Below are positions 1-12,671 of a DNA stretch of 64,000 nucleotides, one piece after another; within the stretch, counting starts at the first letter, position 1; every line of letters starts with the position of its first letter. The translations under genes were made by a program, and so were the position numbers. The notes beneath the pieces are model-generated. The model was not told the origin of the DNA. It did not search any database and saw only the letters and a program-made list of their open reading frames with translations. The DNA is from Grammothele lineata (lineage: Eukaryota; Basidiomycota; Agaricomycetes; Polyporales; Polyporaceae): the NCBI GenBank assembly GCA_002150815.3, contig NDFF03000030.1, positions 1 through 64,000 on the forward strand, given 5' to 3'.

Positions 1-540
1 TCTGCCTCTCCTTCAAGTTCTACAAAGCGCATATCCGTCCGCATCTCGTAGCCTCAAGCTTTCGTCAAAGAACAAAATACCTGACCTGTCCTAGCAGCGC
101 CGAGCGTTTTGACTGACCGAAGTGTGCGCGGCCCAAACATCTGCACGGACGCTGATGAGGCCTTCTCCTTGGCAACATACTTGCGTGAATATCGCTCCCG
201 GCAGTTCAACTCGTGTGTGAAGCAGGCCCTCGGTCGGGCCCTACGGGCTGCTCGAGGGCGGTGTTCGCGCTGTTTACCAAATCGCGCTAGGGTCCCACCG
301 CAAGCGTTTGCAGCATGGCATGCGCCCCTTCTCGAATCGTTCGGCGCGGACTATCTGCTCAAGCCACGTCCAAGAGTATCGATACGGTATATAAATGGCT
401 CTTCTGAGGGGCGCACACTAACCAAAAAGATGTTTGGGGATATGTGCATTATATACGCGGACGTGATCCCTCTGAGTTGCATCGCGTGGCGACTGTCTAC
501 TGTTGGCACCAGTCAGTATATGATAACCGCCAGTTAAGAC
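1..540 (+). repeat. Tail of long repeat plus duplicated upstream region of DUF6535 copy 1
   Basis: No gene. Bases 1-240 match the end of the long repeat seen complete at about 4850-10130 (compare the stretch around 9960-10200) and, inverted, the stretch around 51850-52118. The part from 240 to 540 matches 51480-51850 inverted, so the homology is continuous from the repeat into the promoter of the following gene. A TATA-like TATATAAAT lies at 388-396 and a degenerate TATATGATA near 517-525; the second aligns with a clean TATATAAGG at 51650-51641 in the mirror copy. I infer this is the outer edge of a segmental duplication that continues beyond the window start. Confidence 0.6.
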
Positions 541-770
541 CTTCGGGCTGTGTATGATCTGACATCGTGTGACGATGGCCTTCCGTTCGAGTCAGTGGCG
601 CCGTAGTAATCCACCGCGCGTCGTCCGTGAGCGTGAACCTTGTTTGCCATTCAGAGTCCGCCGTTGTACTCGGATTCTTGGTTCCTGGTTTCCTGACACT
701 ATCTTCCAGCATACATTTACCTTAGGCACCTCCCTCGACGCCTCCCTCTGCAACCCACTCGCTACATCCA

Positions 771-3594
771 ATGACTTCTACTGCAACTTACAGAACTGAA
801 AATATCCCTCCAAGGATGAATGTGAGTAACTATCTTTGCAAAGAGAACAACAGACATTCAGCTTTGTCACCGCCACAGGAGCCTGAAGATTCACCCCAGA
901 ATGAAGTGAAACCTACGGCCTCAGAATTGACCGAATGCGAGGGTTCGACCCACGACGCACCCATATCAGGGAACGAAGAAAGTAGTAATGTTGGAGATCA
1001 TGTAAGCTCTCGCCCCAACAAGCAATGCGATGGCTGATTCAACAAGCGCAGACCAATCGAGCTGCACCCCAGCAAAGGGTCTCTTTCGAAGACTTAAAGC
1101 TGCCGTCCATCTACGTATGATGATGGCTATTCGTATTGCTGGCAGCCGAACTCACTCAACCTTAGGACTGCATCGCAATGTTCAACAGGGACATCGAGAG
1201 GGAGTCCTCGTGGCCTCCTAGCGAAGACCGGGAGAAGGGTCTACAGGAGGTGCGAGATATTGTGAAGAGTTATAGTGACGAGATGGTGGACAAGTGGAAC
1301 AAGGAGATAGATGGGCTCCTGACGTTTGTGAGTGGTAACATATCATCCCCAACGCGTTCCGCTCATCCACATGAGCATCAGGACGGTCTATTCTCCGCCG
1401 TTCTCACCGCTTTCAACGTCCAGTCGTACCAGCTTCTCCAGCCCGCAGCAGCCGATCAGACAAACGCCATTCTCGCTCGTCTCTCCACCCAGATCGAGAG
1501 CTTCGCCGTCAACCCATCCTTCGTCAACTCCACCAGTGCTCCCTTCAACATGTCATCGTTCACAGACCAATTCCAGGCTCAGGATTACGCGGTCTGGCTC
1601 AATTCTCTCTGGTTTTCTAGTCTCTTCTGTAGCTTGGCCTCCGCATCCATAGGGATCCTCGTCAAGCAATGGCTCAAGGCCTACAGCTCTGGATTGTACG
1701 GGAACTCGTCGGAGATCTCTCGCCAGCGACAGTACCGTCTCAACAATCTTCTCAAGTGGCAAGTTCCCCTCATCGTCGCCATGCTCCCTGTCCTCCTCCT
1801 CATTGCCGTGGTGCTATTCTTCGCCGGTCTTATCGTCCTCCTATACAGCATTCATCCAACGGTTGCTGCAGTCGTCACAGTTCTTGTCTCCGCTCTCCTC
1901 GCATTCTTCATCCTCACCACTGTCCTCCCCACGTTTTGCAAGACATGCTGTTATCATTCTCCTCAAGCACGGGCCATTTCGTTGACGTGGTGGAAGATCA
2001 TCCGTTTCTTTTCTGCCATTTATGGCGCTGTTTATACATTCATACGCTCCATCAAGTACTACCCCTCGATAGTGTTGAAAAACAACAGGCGCACGAACAT
2101 TATTGCTTCCGTACGCTTTGTCACCCGCCTTTCACTCAACGAGGCAAAGCAATCGTACGCCGAACGCAATACGGCCCCTCCGAGCCTGTTTGCTGTGGAG
2201 AGAGATGCTGCAACCCAATATATGGCGAGTCTCGATGCAGACACAATCTTGACAGCATACGGCGTTACCCTTGACAAGCATTGCTTCGAGACTGCAGGGG
2301 CAGGCTTGAAGGGTTGCACAGAGTATGACACTCTCAATTCCTCCGTCTGGAGCAGAGCCTTCCACTTGAATCCACCATACGGCACTATTGCAGATCGACG
2401 GCCTGCAGAGGTTGAGGAGGAGCTTATCAAGATTATGGATTGGAGTGTTCGCAGCACGATGGCATCTACCCCAAAGGAGAAGCTGAATGACGCGCTTCAA
2501 GCTTGTGCGGAGCTCATACGGGATACCACATGGTGTATAGGTTCGTCGAGTTGGTCTCAGAGCGATGCGAACTCCTCCTACGTCCCGGACCGCCTACTCA
2601 GACCGTTTGCGGTGATTGTGATGGGATATGCCATCAATCCACTTGCATCAAACTTGGCTTGGGACGATCTCGAGGCACAGCTTACCCTACGTGACTTCAT
2701 TGTGGAGGATCCCGAGACCCGCTGTCTGAGTACGTCTGCTCTAGTCTGTATCAATTCTCACGCACCAAATTCAATTTTGCGCAAACAGTTCCAATAGCTG
2801 CTGCTCAAAGACTCGCAGGCATGCGAGAGGGTCGTGGCTGGCTGGCTCAACAACCGGAGATGACAACTTTACCCTGGACTTATTCCGGAGATCAAGACTC
2901 TGGAAAGTCATCTACAATGTGCATGGTGCATGGCAAGTAAATCAGGGACTGATTTCAGCATCACAGTCCGCTCGCAGACATACGAGATTTTCCAATACGT
3001 GCTGGATCAAGTTTCGTACATGCTCTGCTCTCTGCCCTGGGAAGAGTCCACCCCAAACGCCTATTATGAGTCAAGCTGCTACACGGATCTCTTCCAACAT
3101 ATCCGTGAGATTTCGCAGTGCAATGAAGAGCGCTTCAGAAGAGAAATCACTCCCACTTTCCTTCAAAATATCGAACAGGCGTTCAGGCGTACTGTGGGGG
3201 CCGAAGCGTTCTTGTCACGTGACCCAGATGTGTGGACATGCGAAGGCATTTTGCAGCAGTTATGGGAACAAATGGAGCGTAGATCGTCATCTGAACAACT
3301 CATGGTATCCACCACTGGCATGGTGTACTCTGAAAACACGGCTGAGAAGAGGGAGCTTGACCCCAGCTACACAGACTCAGATGAGGTACGAGACACATTG
3401 CGTTTCCTCCGCCCTCGATACTAATATGTGCTGCATAGCTCCCTCGGCTGAATGCCGTCGTAACGCCTAGAGATACCATTCAAAGCTTGCTACTCTCCGA
3501 AAACCAGTCGCCGTCGGTCGCAGTTCAGCGCCCCCAGCCTTCGCCTCACCGTGGACGAGGCGAAGACGTGGATCCTATAGCGCATAGCGTGTAG
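771..3594 (+). pseudogene. DUF6535 membrane protein gene, copy 1, one frameshift
   Basis: Member of the Agaricomycete DUF6535 family (function unknown; predicted integral membrane). My exon model: 771-821, 879-1001, 1073-1114 (42-nt microexon), 1166-1327, 1382-2729, 2789-3385, 3439-3594. The family signature is clear: WNKEIDGLLTF, GLFSAVLTAFNVQSYQLLQ, LWFSSLFCSLASASIGILVKQWL, then LLLIAVVLFFAGLIVLLYSIHPTV followed by another hydrophobic stretch, giving about three to four membrane segments in the middle. In exon 6 one extra base near 2858-2875, against the mirror copy at 48590-51437, shifts the frame and gives a stop at 2936-2938. The correct frame resumes (GLIPEIKTLESHLQ) and stays open through the last intron to the stop at 3592-3594. 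Either an early pseudogene or a sequence error. It lies tail to tail with a pyridoxal kinase fragment. Confidence 0.8.
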
Positions 3595-3854
3595 TTGCTT
3601 GCGTGATCGGATATGTTGAGACGGCAGAGAGTCGTCAGCAACGGGTCTAAGAAACTTCCTGTACCCTGAGTTCTGCTAAGCAGGTGAAGGCGCATATAGG
3701 GAAAATGCCCACTGTCGGGACGCGGTAGATTTCTGAGTGCGGATCGGGGGTAGCCAAGCAGATGATATGACGGGATACACGTATACTGCGGATACCGGGA
3801 TGTGTATTGATTTCGCTCCCAAAATACTGTACCTGGAATGAAAGATCGGAGAAA

Positions 3855-4800
3855 TAGTGGGCTCCTCGACGTCCCTGGCTGTACCGCGAATGACGTCCTG
3901 GCTTTGCACGAGACGGAGCTCGCGTCCGCGCGATCGACATATCTTCCTCATCAGCTCGCGAACATCCAGCACCTCGTCCGTCTTCGTGCGTTCCTCCGCC
4001 CGGAAGCGCCGCCACCGCGACAGACTTGAGCGCGAGGTGAACGCGGGCCCGGGCCAACCCGACCGACGCCGTGCATGCGAGAGGCATGCGTCGCCAGAGG
4101 ACGCTGAGCCGTTCTGAGCTTCATATTTGAAGAGAGGAAGCGGCATGGAGGGGCGGAAGTGCGCGAGGACTAGTGCGGAGAAGAGGTCACCGGGGCCGGA
4201 GAAGTAGCCGGGGAGGCAGGGGAAACACTTCGTGTGCATGCGAAGAGAACCCTTCGAAGTCTTGGAGGATGCGATGTACGCAAGGTACGGGGTTTCTGGG
4301 GTTTGAGAGAAGTTGGGAGAGAATCGCGTAGCAAGGGCGTGAGCGCGACGGCATTGATGAAGACATTCGGGCCGTGGTATGTTCTGTAGAAAGTGAGAAG
4401 AGCCTGACGGAGCGACGAGGCGTCTTGTATCTTTACATCTGTGAGGACTCTGCAGGCATGTGACGATGATGAACAAACGCACGCTCTATATATCGACAGC
4501 GTGAGCACTGACTCAACCTCGAACCAGTTGGCTGTGATGATTGTCGCCAGAAGCAACGCAGAGCGGTGAATCGGAATGACCTCCGAATACACGGAAAGGT
4601 TCCCTTCCAGAGTCGCCTAATACAACTGTTCTAAAGGTCAGCTCCTGTTTCATCCCGAGCTTAACAGTGAACGCACAATCGAGGAGGTAGAAGAGATTCG
4701 GGTTACACTCGCGGAGGCGCTTCACGAGTGCTGTTGCCGTGGCCGCCATCTCCGCGCCAGGAATGTAGCCCTGGAAGGGGAGGTGGGACACTAGCAGCTC
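3855..4800 (-). pseudogene. Pyridoxal kinase pseudogene, 5'-truncated
   Basis: Reading on the minus strand, pieces in different frames match the intact kinase at 20739-22098. They run from GYIPGAE through [27 protein letters not shown] and [21 protein letters not shown] to QDVIRGTARDVEE. The first two exons, including the N-terminal substrate-binding part, are missing; homology begins just before GYIPGAE. A frameshift after DSLPTSLKP (about 4310) and a compensating pair in the Ala-rich segment break the frame. The catalytic-type Asp of the GxGD motif is still present. The truncation point is the same as in the fragment at 47700-48563, so the two share one truncated ancestor. No product is expected. 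Confidence 0.8.
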
Positions 4801-7800
4801 ATTTCAGTCCATAACATCAAGAACCTGTAACCTCGGCAGCGCGAGCGCGAGCGACGAGACTCTCCGGCACGGACTTAGCCTGACAGACGGAAGATTGTGG
4901 TGAGACTACGGCGTACTGTACGCGATTGGCCGAGCCTGGAAGTGTGACGTACCCGGAGTTTAACTCACAGGATGCGACTTCCGTCGGCCATCGTTGCAGT
5001 CACACCATGAACAATTTGTGTGATGTTGCAGGGCGTCACTTTCTGAACGCCTCGAACGGATGAGGAAGCGGAAGGCGTGAGTCTACGGTGGGCCGTCTGG
5101 GGGAAGCAGGCTGGGGCATGGCCGAGCAGGTTGTCGTCTTGTATTAGGAGCGCGTCTGTGCCTACGAACTGATTGGTGTCGGCATCTCGGGGGTCGAGGG
5201 TAAGGACTGGACCTGCCTTCTAAAAGAATATCGCCGATTATCTTGCGGATACAAAAAGAAGAGACGACATCAATCCGTCAAACAGGCGTGGTATGAGAGA
5301 CGCTGCAACGTACCCTTCTAGACCAATGTCCGACTTCTATGCAATGCCCACCAACGTGTACAGATTTAAAGCCTCAGGGTCCGAATTCTCCGGAGCTAGG
5401 GAACGATCAGTCCAGACGACGTAGACGTATGTTGACCGTCAACGCATGCTTGATTTGAACGACAGCTGGGTCGGGCTGGGTCTCCGAAAGGGTCCGAGAC
5501 GCTCCTGACACATTGCTGCTATCTGAGCCCTGGCACGTCTGGGGCTTGACGTGGGTTTCGCGTGGTGGGTCTCCACCGTCGAAGGACACGCTGAGGCCCC
5601 GAAAGTGGTGACAGACGTTGCGTCGAAAAGACAGAGCTATTTGTAATGAGACGTTCGGGGAACAACGTTCACGCAAGTCGTTCATTCCTGTGCGCTTTAA
5701 GTCATGGTTAGCTACAAGCAGTCATTGACAGAACGGGGAGCTCTCACAGTTGCGCCTCTCCTTCGGGTTATCGGCCTTCGGGACACTCCGGGCTGAACAG
5801 CTAAACGCGCCGCAATACTAAAGCTCCGCAGACAGGCTGCATTCGTAAGAGTCACAGCTATTGCTCTACTGTCTGTGTACCTATGCGTCGATGAACATCA
5901 GAGAACCGTGAGTCCGACTTGTTGGCCCCTGAGGTAATGATGCCAAACTCACGGTGATGCTCACCTCTCGAACCGTGAAGCATCCAGACCGTTCACTCCT
6001 GCAATGCAAACCCATCTTTTCTATCTCGCGCTACACCCTCAAAGAACAGAGACAGCGGTAGTATTGAAAACGTCAAGAAGGACTCGAGGACGAAGTCGGA
6101 AAAAAGTCGCGTCGCGGCTGTCACTGGAGACCAGAGCTGCCACGTGGATACCGGCAACGGCCGGATACCACGCGACGCCACCCAGTCAGGCAAACGAGAC
6201 GCGCGTCGTCCCGGTCCGCCCACCATCTCATCCACCGTCTATTGACCGTCTACGACGATTATTTCTCAGTACTCTCCTCTGTGTACACCTTCATGCACGA
6301 TGAACCTTCTCGGTCCCACAGCCCGTCACTTCCGTGGTTGCATCCTCCGGTGTCCCGCAATCTGTGGCCTTCCAACCTCATGCTTCAAGCTCTAACTACT
6401 AAAGCTGTTCTTTCGGACGCATCTGCCTCATGCCGCCCGATCCCGCCGCTCGAGTCTCACGCCGGTCCATGGAAACGAAAGGATATGCCTCAAGGTTGCG
6501 AGTTTACGCACACGGAAGACCTCCTCAAGACGTGTCCTCGATGATACATTAATGCTCTCCGCGCACGCTCAGGGCGCGTTACGACACCGGCCACGCCGTC
6601 AGCCGGGTTCGTCGCCGAAATGGCACAGATACATCCGCGTTTGAGTCTTCGCACCCAGTCGATCACATTGCATACCCATGCGCGCGGCCGTAAAATTAGG
6701 AGACCCGCTCTGACCGTTCACGCTCCTCCGTCCCTCGTGAGGCAGAGTAGACGCTGTACCGACGATCGTGCGCCCTTTTCCTTTCTTGTGAATCTCGTTG
6801 TGCGCTCATCTCCGTTGACCTCGCAGAGCACGCGCCGTAGGCACTCCAACATCGTACCTTCGTGCTCCGTTGGGCGCGTGACAACAGAAGACCATTGCCT
6901 GTATCGGGACACCGTACACCCATAATCGGACGGTCGGTCCCGTCGCAGCGTCCCATTCAGCCCGTTTACGGATCATCTCGCCGGCTTCTCCTTTTCGATC
7001 TCGATCGCAATTCCGTCAACTTCGCGCTTCCGCACCACGCACAGCGTACCCTCGCTCGCTCGGATCTGCCTCCTTCACGCTGCGTGGACACTAACAGATG
7101 CGCCGCCGCGTCCACACGTTAGGCCCAGACCTAGATCCGTCTCCGCCGCCGCACGGTCACATGGATTGGGTTTTCGACGCGCGCACGTCAGACCCCAAGC
7201 TTCTTCCCGCGACATACGATGAACGACGCGCGAAGGCAGATGCGTAACGCAAAATGGGATAGCGCGTCGCAGCGGGTGTATCAACAGTCCTTGTAGTTGG
7301 ACGCGTCTTGCGCGATGGGACCGCTCGCGCGCGGCGGACGATCGTCATCGCGAACGCCGCGCAGCCCATTCCAGCGCGCGCCAGAGGCCGAGCGCTGGGG
7401 AGAGAAGCTCGCGGGAGAAGGGCCGTCGACAGCAGGTGCGTTCTCTTCAATGCATGCTCCCTTGTGCGGATGAGTCTAACGGACTAGGCTCTATGACGCA
7501 CTCGTCCGGGCGGGCCAGGCCCACTCTCTAACGCATGCCGACGAGCGCGCGTGTGTGCACGCGCAGAAGATATCAGGGTGCGTGTGCCACCCAGCTCTCA
7601 TATTGAACGTTAGCCATTGCTTCTTCGCGTTCATCTCGGTTCGTGCGGGCGCTCGCGCAGGTATCTCGTACATACGCACGTCCCTCACACGTACATGGAT
7701 TCTCCCTTTCTCACGAGAAGCAATCGCAGAGGCAATGATATGCAAACACGACGAGACGAGGACCCTACACTCCGCGGCGCGCTGCACCAACGGCCGAACG

Positions 7801-10475
7801 TGGTGATGACACGGGCGGAGGCGGGCGGGATTAGGGCACCTTCGACGTCGACGGATGCGCCGCACGACGCGTGCAGGAAGATGGCCCGCATTGGCGCGCG
7901 TGCGGCCGGGAAATGCCGGTTGGACGTGAAGCTGGCGAGCCAGAGCTGGAGCGCGTCCGCACCGTGGCCACGCGTACGCAAGGATGCAAGCCGCGGCGTA
8001 ATGTGGCCAAATATGTTCGTGAGCTGGAGCTTCTATTCGGTTTCTCAAGAGCGCGGGGCGTACTCTATCCAACTCCGGATGCTCCTCGCGTGAGGAGGCC
8101 GGTTCGAACGCGATCACCTGGTCCTGCGCGCGACGAGCACGTTTGCTGTCGCGTTGAGTGTAGGGCCGCGGGTTTAGAGGAGCGTGCCAGAAGCACCGGA
8201 GGAGAGCGCGCAAGGAGATCGATCGCGCGGAACCAAATCCACACCGCGGCCTTATCCTCTTCTTGTCTTTCGCGCTGGTGGTATGCGCACGCGCCCGCGC
8301 GTCGCACCCGTTGGGGGCAGTGATGGCCACCCCACTCCCCGTTCTGGCTTGTGCTCGCTCGAGGACCGCGATCTTGCACCCGCGCCCGCGCTGCTGATAG
8401 CCAGCGGAGAGAACGTTGGGCTGCGGGAGGAGCGGCGGACGAGCGCGCAGGTAGGTCGCCCATGCATCACGTCGAGCTGTCAGGCGAAGCAGATCACCCT
8501 CCATCCTCGTGGCGCGTCGCTCGAGAACATCTCCAGCGCTGCATCGTACCGGGCCCTTTCCTACCCTGTGTGGTACTTCTGGCCCACCGGTCAAGTACTG
8601 TAAGTAGCATCAGGTCAAGGTGAGCTCGCGTCTGCTCGAGAACCGCATCTATGTAGCCCACTGATATATCGCGAGTAGAACACAGTGTCAGCAAACATCT
8701 TTACACGTTCCGAGAGAAGCAGACCCTACCGGCGACATGTGTTCTATCTTTTCGTATCTCATAACGGGTGCATCCTGCTTAATTTCGAGCCCGGGGCGGA
8801 GAGCGCCCTTCCCATCTCGCGCTCTAGCCCGACGCCGACGCCACCCGAGTCGTCCTGCGACGTCTTTCTCCTTCTCCCCGCCCTCCACCCGCTTCACCGG
8901 CCCGGCCCGGTATCCTTCGAAGCACAGGGGCGCACGTCCGTCGTTAATCCCGCCCCGTCGAGGCCCAACGGGAGAGGCGCACGGATCTGGCCGTTCCTAT
9001 CGCCGCGCGTCCCCGCCTCGGTTCATCTTGTCCCACCTTCGCCGAGCTCAGGTTCGGGCGACGGACTCGGGATCGAAGCCTCCGGATCTTTTGGCAATGA
9101 ATCGGGCAGCTGCACGCTCGATATCAGGCCTTCGAAGAGGTCTTCTGCGTCCCTTCATCATCAGTCGCTCGGAAGGAGGCCCTCGCGCAGCTTCGACCTC
9201 GAGTCCTCGAGGCTACTCGACGGTTCCACGTCACGGATACGTGGGGTGCCGGTTTTGCCGGATACGCCGCTGATGCACAAGCCCCATGCTTCCTTCTTCG
9301 CTGCCCTCCACTCCGGCGGTAGATACGCTTTTGAGAAGGTCGCGGTCGGGATATGGTAGTCGAGCCAGGGTTCTTGTCGGACAGGACTCTTCCGGCGAGC
9401 GCGGTACTTGTACGTCCGTAGTGTTTCACGTCGTCTTCGGTGGAGATTTGTGTATCCGAAGCTGAGGCTCTCAAAGTCCGTGTAGGATGTGATCCGTCTG
9501 TCTGGCGAGGGTCCGTTTCAGCAGTACAGCTTGCCTTTCTGCGCGTACTGTATGTCGGTAATGGCTCCGGAGTTTGCAGGAAACAAGTGTAGTGGACATG
9601 TATTCAGACCATGACATCGTCGACGTCACAGGACGCTCGCCGCGCCCTCGGCATCCTCTATGGGTAGGTTCAACACCATGGCAAGGTCGACGTCAACTAC
9701 ACACAAACTCAGTTACCCTCTCGACCCAACGCGGTGGCAATGTTCCGCCCACCGCGCCACAGAAAGAACCCTCTCCGCACGCGCGCACACTCCCCCGCCA
9801 CACATACCCATACGTGTACCAGGCTTCCTGCTTGTGGCCGCACTCTCCCCTCCTCGGGGTCGCGCCGCAACCTCCTCGGGATCGCCCATCCTCCGCCGCG
9901 TACACACACGGCACCAGGACAGGACAGGGGGACAGGTCCTGCCCCTCCCTCTCCTTTCAGGTTCTGCGAGGTGCATATCCAGACGCACACCGCCGCGTCA
10001 TATCGCGTCTCGTAACCTCAAGCTTTTGCCAAAGAATCAGATGCGCCGCCTGTCCCCCTTCCCCCGCCCAGTAAGTTAGTTGGTCAGCCCAGAGCGTATA
10101 ACGCCTTGAATCGCCGACGTGCGGGGCCCAATCGAAATCGTCGGCGCGGACGCTAAGTTCCCTTCGGCAACTTACTTGGCGTGAATATTGACTTACTGCT
10201 CCCGGCGACTCAAGCCTCCTGCCAGAGGGCCAATCGCAGGTGAAGCGCGCCGCGCCGGTGAGACCTTCGGGGTACTCGGGCGTGGTGCTCGTGCTCTTCT
10301 CAACTCCCTCCAGCGACCCGCTACGAGGGAGTACAGCTCCTTCTCATGCGCGTGCGCCTGGTAGTACCTACACGTCGTTCCAAGTCGCAGACGGCCGACT
10401 CGGAGGTCTACCCAGACCACGAGCCGAGACCTCGGCAGGGCGTGATGAGATGCCGGCGCGACCGTATGCCCGTTC
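4800..10475 (+). repeat. Long non-coding repeat, copy A
   Basis: Repeat unit without recognisable transposon proteins. Bases 5990-10475 match 47630-43215 inverted (copy B), very closely in places such as 9660-9800. Bases about 5100-10130 match about 56900-51960 inverted (copy C). 15620-17220 matches the first part in direct orientation (copy D). Shared landmarks include a stretch with CACGTGGATACCGGC near 6140 and one with ACTCAGTTACCCTCTCGACC near 9710. All reading frames are broken except one short segment (8790-9359). I found no reverse transcriptase, transposase, LTR or terminal inverted repeat by eye. It may be a non-autonomous or decayed element, or simply duplicated intergenic DNA. Bases 4800-5990 are absent from copy B. 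Confidence 0.7.
8790..9359 (+). other. Conserved open segment inside the long repeat
   Basis: A reading frame here keeps its frame and stop in three repeat copies: here, at 44352-44768 (minus) and at 52686-53054 (minus). The shared C-terminal part has SLHH.SLGR, LLD.S.SR.RGVPV.PD.PLM and FAAL..GGRYAFEK, and each ends in IW followed by a stop. The 5' part is Pro/Ser/Arg-rich and less similar. I do not recognise the sequence and claim no function. Preservation of frame over about 70 codons in otherwise broken DNA suggests a former exon or a captured gene fragment; GC-rich composition, which lowers stop frequency, is the alternative. Confidence 0.3.
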
Positions 10476-12671
10476 AGAGGCTCTCGCACCCAACCTGGGC
10501 TTCAACTTCAAGAGGACGATAGATGCCAAGAGTTTCTATGCCCCGGATTACCGGCGGGTAGGTGACCTAGTCCGAGTAGCTGAGGCTCACAGCGAGCGTG
10601 TCTCAGGAGAGCATACTATGACTGTCGTACTGCCAGCAGATCGAGGAAGCAGAAAGGTTTCGTGGAACGGTGGAAGAGAAAGGCCTTGGCCGTCGCGTGC
10701 AAGGCTGATTCCGAATCGCTCGGAGTCGTTCTCCCTACCCGCCACGAGTGCCACGTGCATCGCGGCAATCGCCGAGCCGCCCCTTTGGGCAACCGAGACG
10801 CGCGTCTTCCGCACCTGCTTGGACGACTCGACTCGCACCATCGCTCAATACCATCCTCTATGAACTCTGTAATGTGCGACGCTGTTATACATCACCTCTC
10901 GCTGTCCATACTTTCAGCCATGGCCTCGAACTTATGACTACAACATTAGTCTCTCTCCTGCCATTCGCTGCTCAACTGCCACGGCGGTCTCAGCTCGGTT
11001 TCCGCCTGAGCCCTGGTACCCGGGCTGGTGGTAGCATCGCCGGGTCTTGCGCATTGGAGTGTAGAATCTGCCGGAATGGGATTTCGGTTGCGTAGGGACA
11101 TTATTGGTACACAGGATAACTGTACGTGTCATTCTGGCCTCCATGCTCACCCGGTGAGGCTCATTACAGGGAGGATGTAGGCGTATCTGCGACTATCTAC
11201 CCATTCGTGTTCAGCTGCGGTGCTCGCTTATGTACCCAAGCGACCCTTCTTTGCTAGCTCCTTCCCCTCCCCTCTGATGGCCTCACGGTAACGTCCGGGA
11301 GACATCGCGATTCGCACCGCGCAGCCTCTAGTAAGTCGCCCACGGATGGACAAGCGAGTGTGCACCCTGCCACCATTGGACTTGAGCCTCCGGTACTGAT
11401 CAGTGGACTCATAGCGTCGATCTCCTTGTTTGACTGGACATGGCCCATAGCGGGACCCTCTTGATACATGTGAACATCCCATCGCAGCAAGTCCATCGCG
11501 CACATACGAAACGGCACACTCATACCTGGTCCGGACGGCAATGGTGAGCTGCATACACCCCCTGCCTCTTTGCGCCACCATCTTCTCGCGGTGTGGTGCG
11601 ATATCGTGCTCACGCTCTTGTTCAAGAACGTTACCGCAATGCATCGCTGCTGCCCGTCTCGACAACATCCACGTCGGGCGCAGCATCCGTACACCTATCC
11701 TTTTCGAGTCGTCACTCGCACATATTTGCTCCTAAATAGACATACCATGGCGTTGGAACGTTGATCGTGCACGTTTGGAAACAGGTGAGCTGTGTATCGC
11801 CCGCGCGTAATTCACGTCTAACACGCCCATTCCTCTCCCAGGTCGCATATGCCCTGGCGAACGAGTGGTTGCATGCGTTCCAGTGCCCACTTCGATAGCT
11901 CAAGATCTGGGTTCACGTGCGGCTGGGTGGGTGCTCTGTGCCAGCGTTCGTTCGAGTCTCTGCATGTTCTCGCTTTGGGGGCTGAGTGATGTCTGGAGCG
12001 CCACGGGCAGCCCAGCTGGGCATGGAACGCATCGCGGCCAGAGGGACGTAGAGTCCGTTGGCAGCGGCGAAAGGCAAATCCCACGAGCTCCTTGTTATGT
12101 GGGCGAGGTCTCGCGCGTGTATTGCAGCATGTGAACATCGCAGAATGAAAGCCGTTTCATCCTGTTCTGCCAGCCGTTACTTTGAGGCCCCATTTCTAAA
12201 GAATGGACGCCAACCATTTGTCTATCTACCACATGTTATGACCTATCCCTAACAAGAAGCCTTTCACGAGCTTTCATACTCCACGTCGCCCAACGCGGAG
12301 GAGCAACGTCCGAGCTCGAACGCTGCCAGTGACATTCATGGTCAATTCTAATCCTTGATCGCTCGTGGACTGAGGTGAACACACGTAAGTATAGCACTAG
12401 CAGCAGGATGACCTGTCGTATGCGCAGCGATCAATGCCGCGCATCGCCTCCGGGGCTTGAAATTCGACTTCGCGCTCCTCACAACGCCCGCTGTCACCCA
12501 TGTGGTCTATGTGGTCCAGGATGGACTGCCATGCATCAGCCTCATGTCCGAGCCTTAGTTCTCGCTCAGAAGATGATCGACATTCCATGACTAGACGGAG
12601 GCCCCCACCAGTACTCTTGTCGCCAGCACCTCTTTCCTCCGTAACCCGTCGCTGGCTGCGACGCTGCGTCC
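10476..12671. other. Intergenic, no supported gene
   Basis: Starts where the homology between repeat copies A and B ends, inside the left boundary of the central segment. Open frames are short, overlap on both strands and show no family motif or plausible splice pattern. The last few hundred bases before 12672 should contain the promoter of DUF6535 copy 2, but I could not place a clear TATA box. Confidence 0.5.

Noticed and set aside
7491..8594. 367-codon open frame inside repeat copy A (minus)
   Set aside because: Not kept open in the aligned parts of copies B and C, so it is not a conserved element protein.
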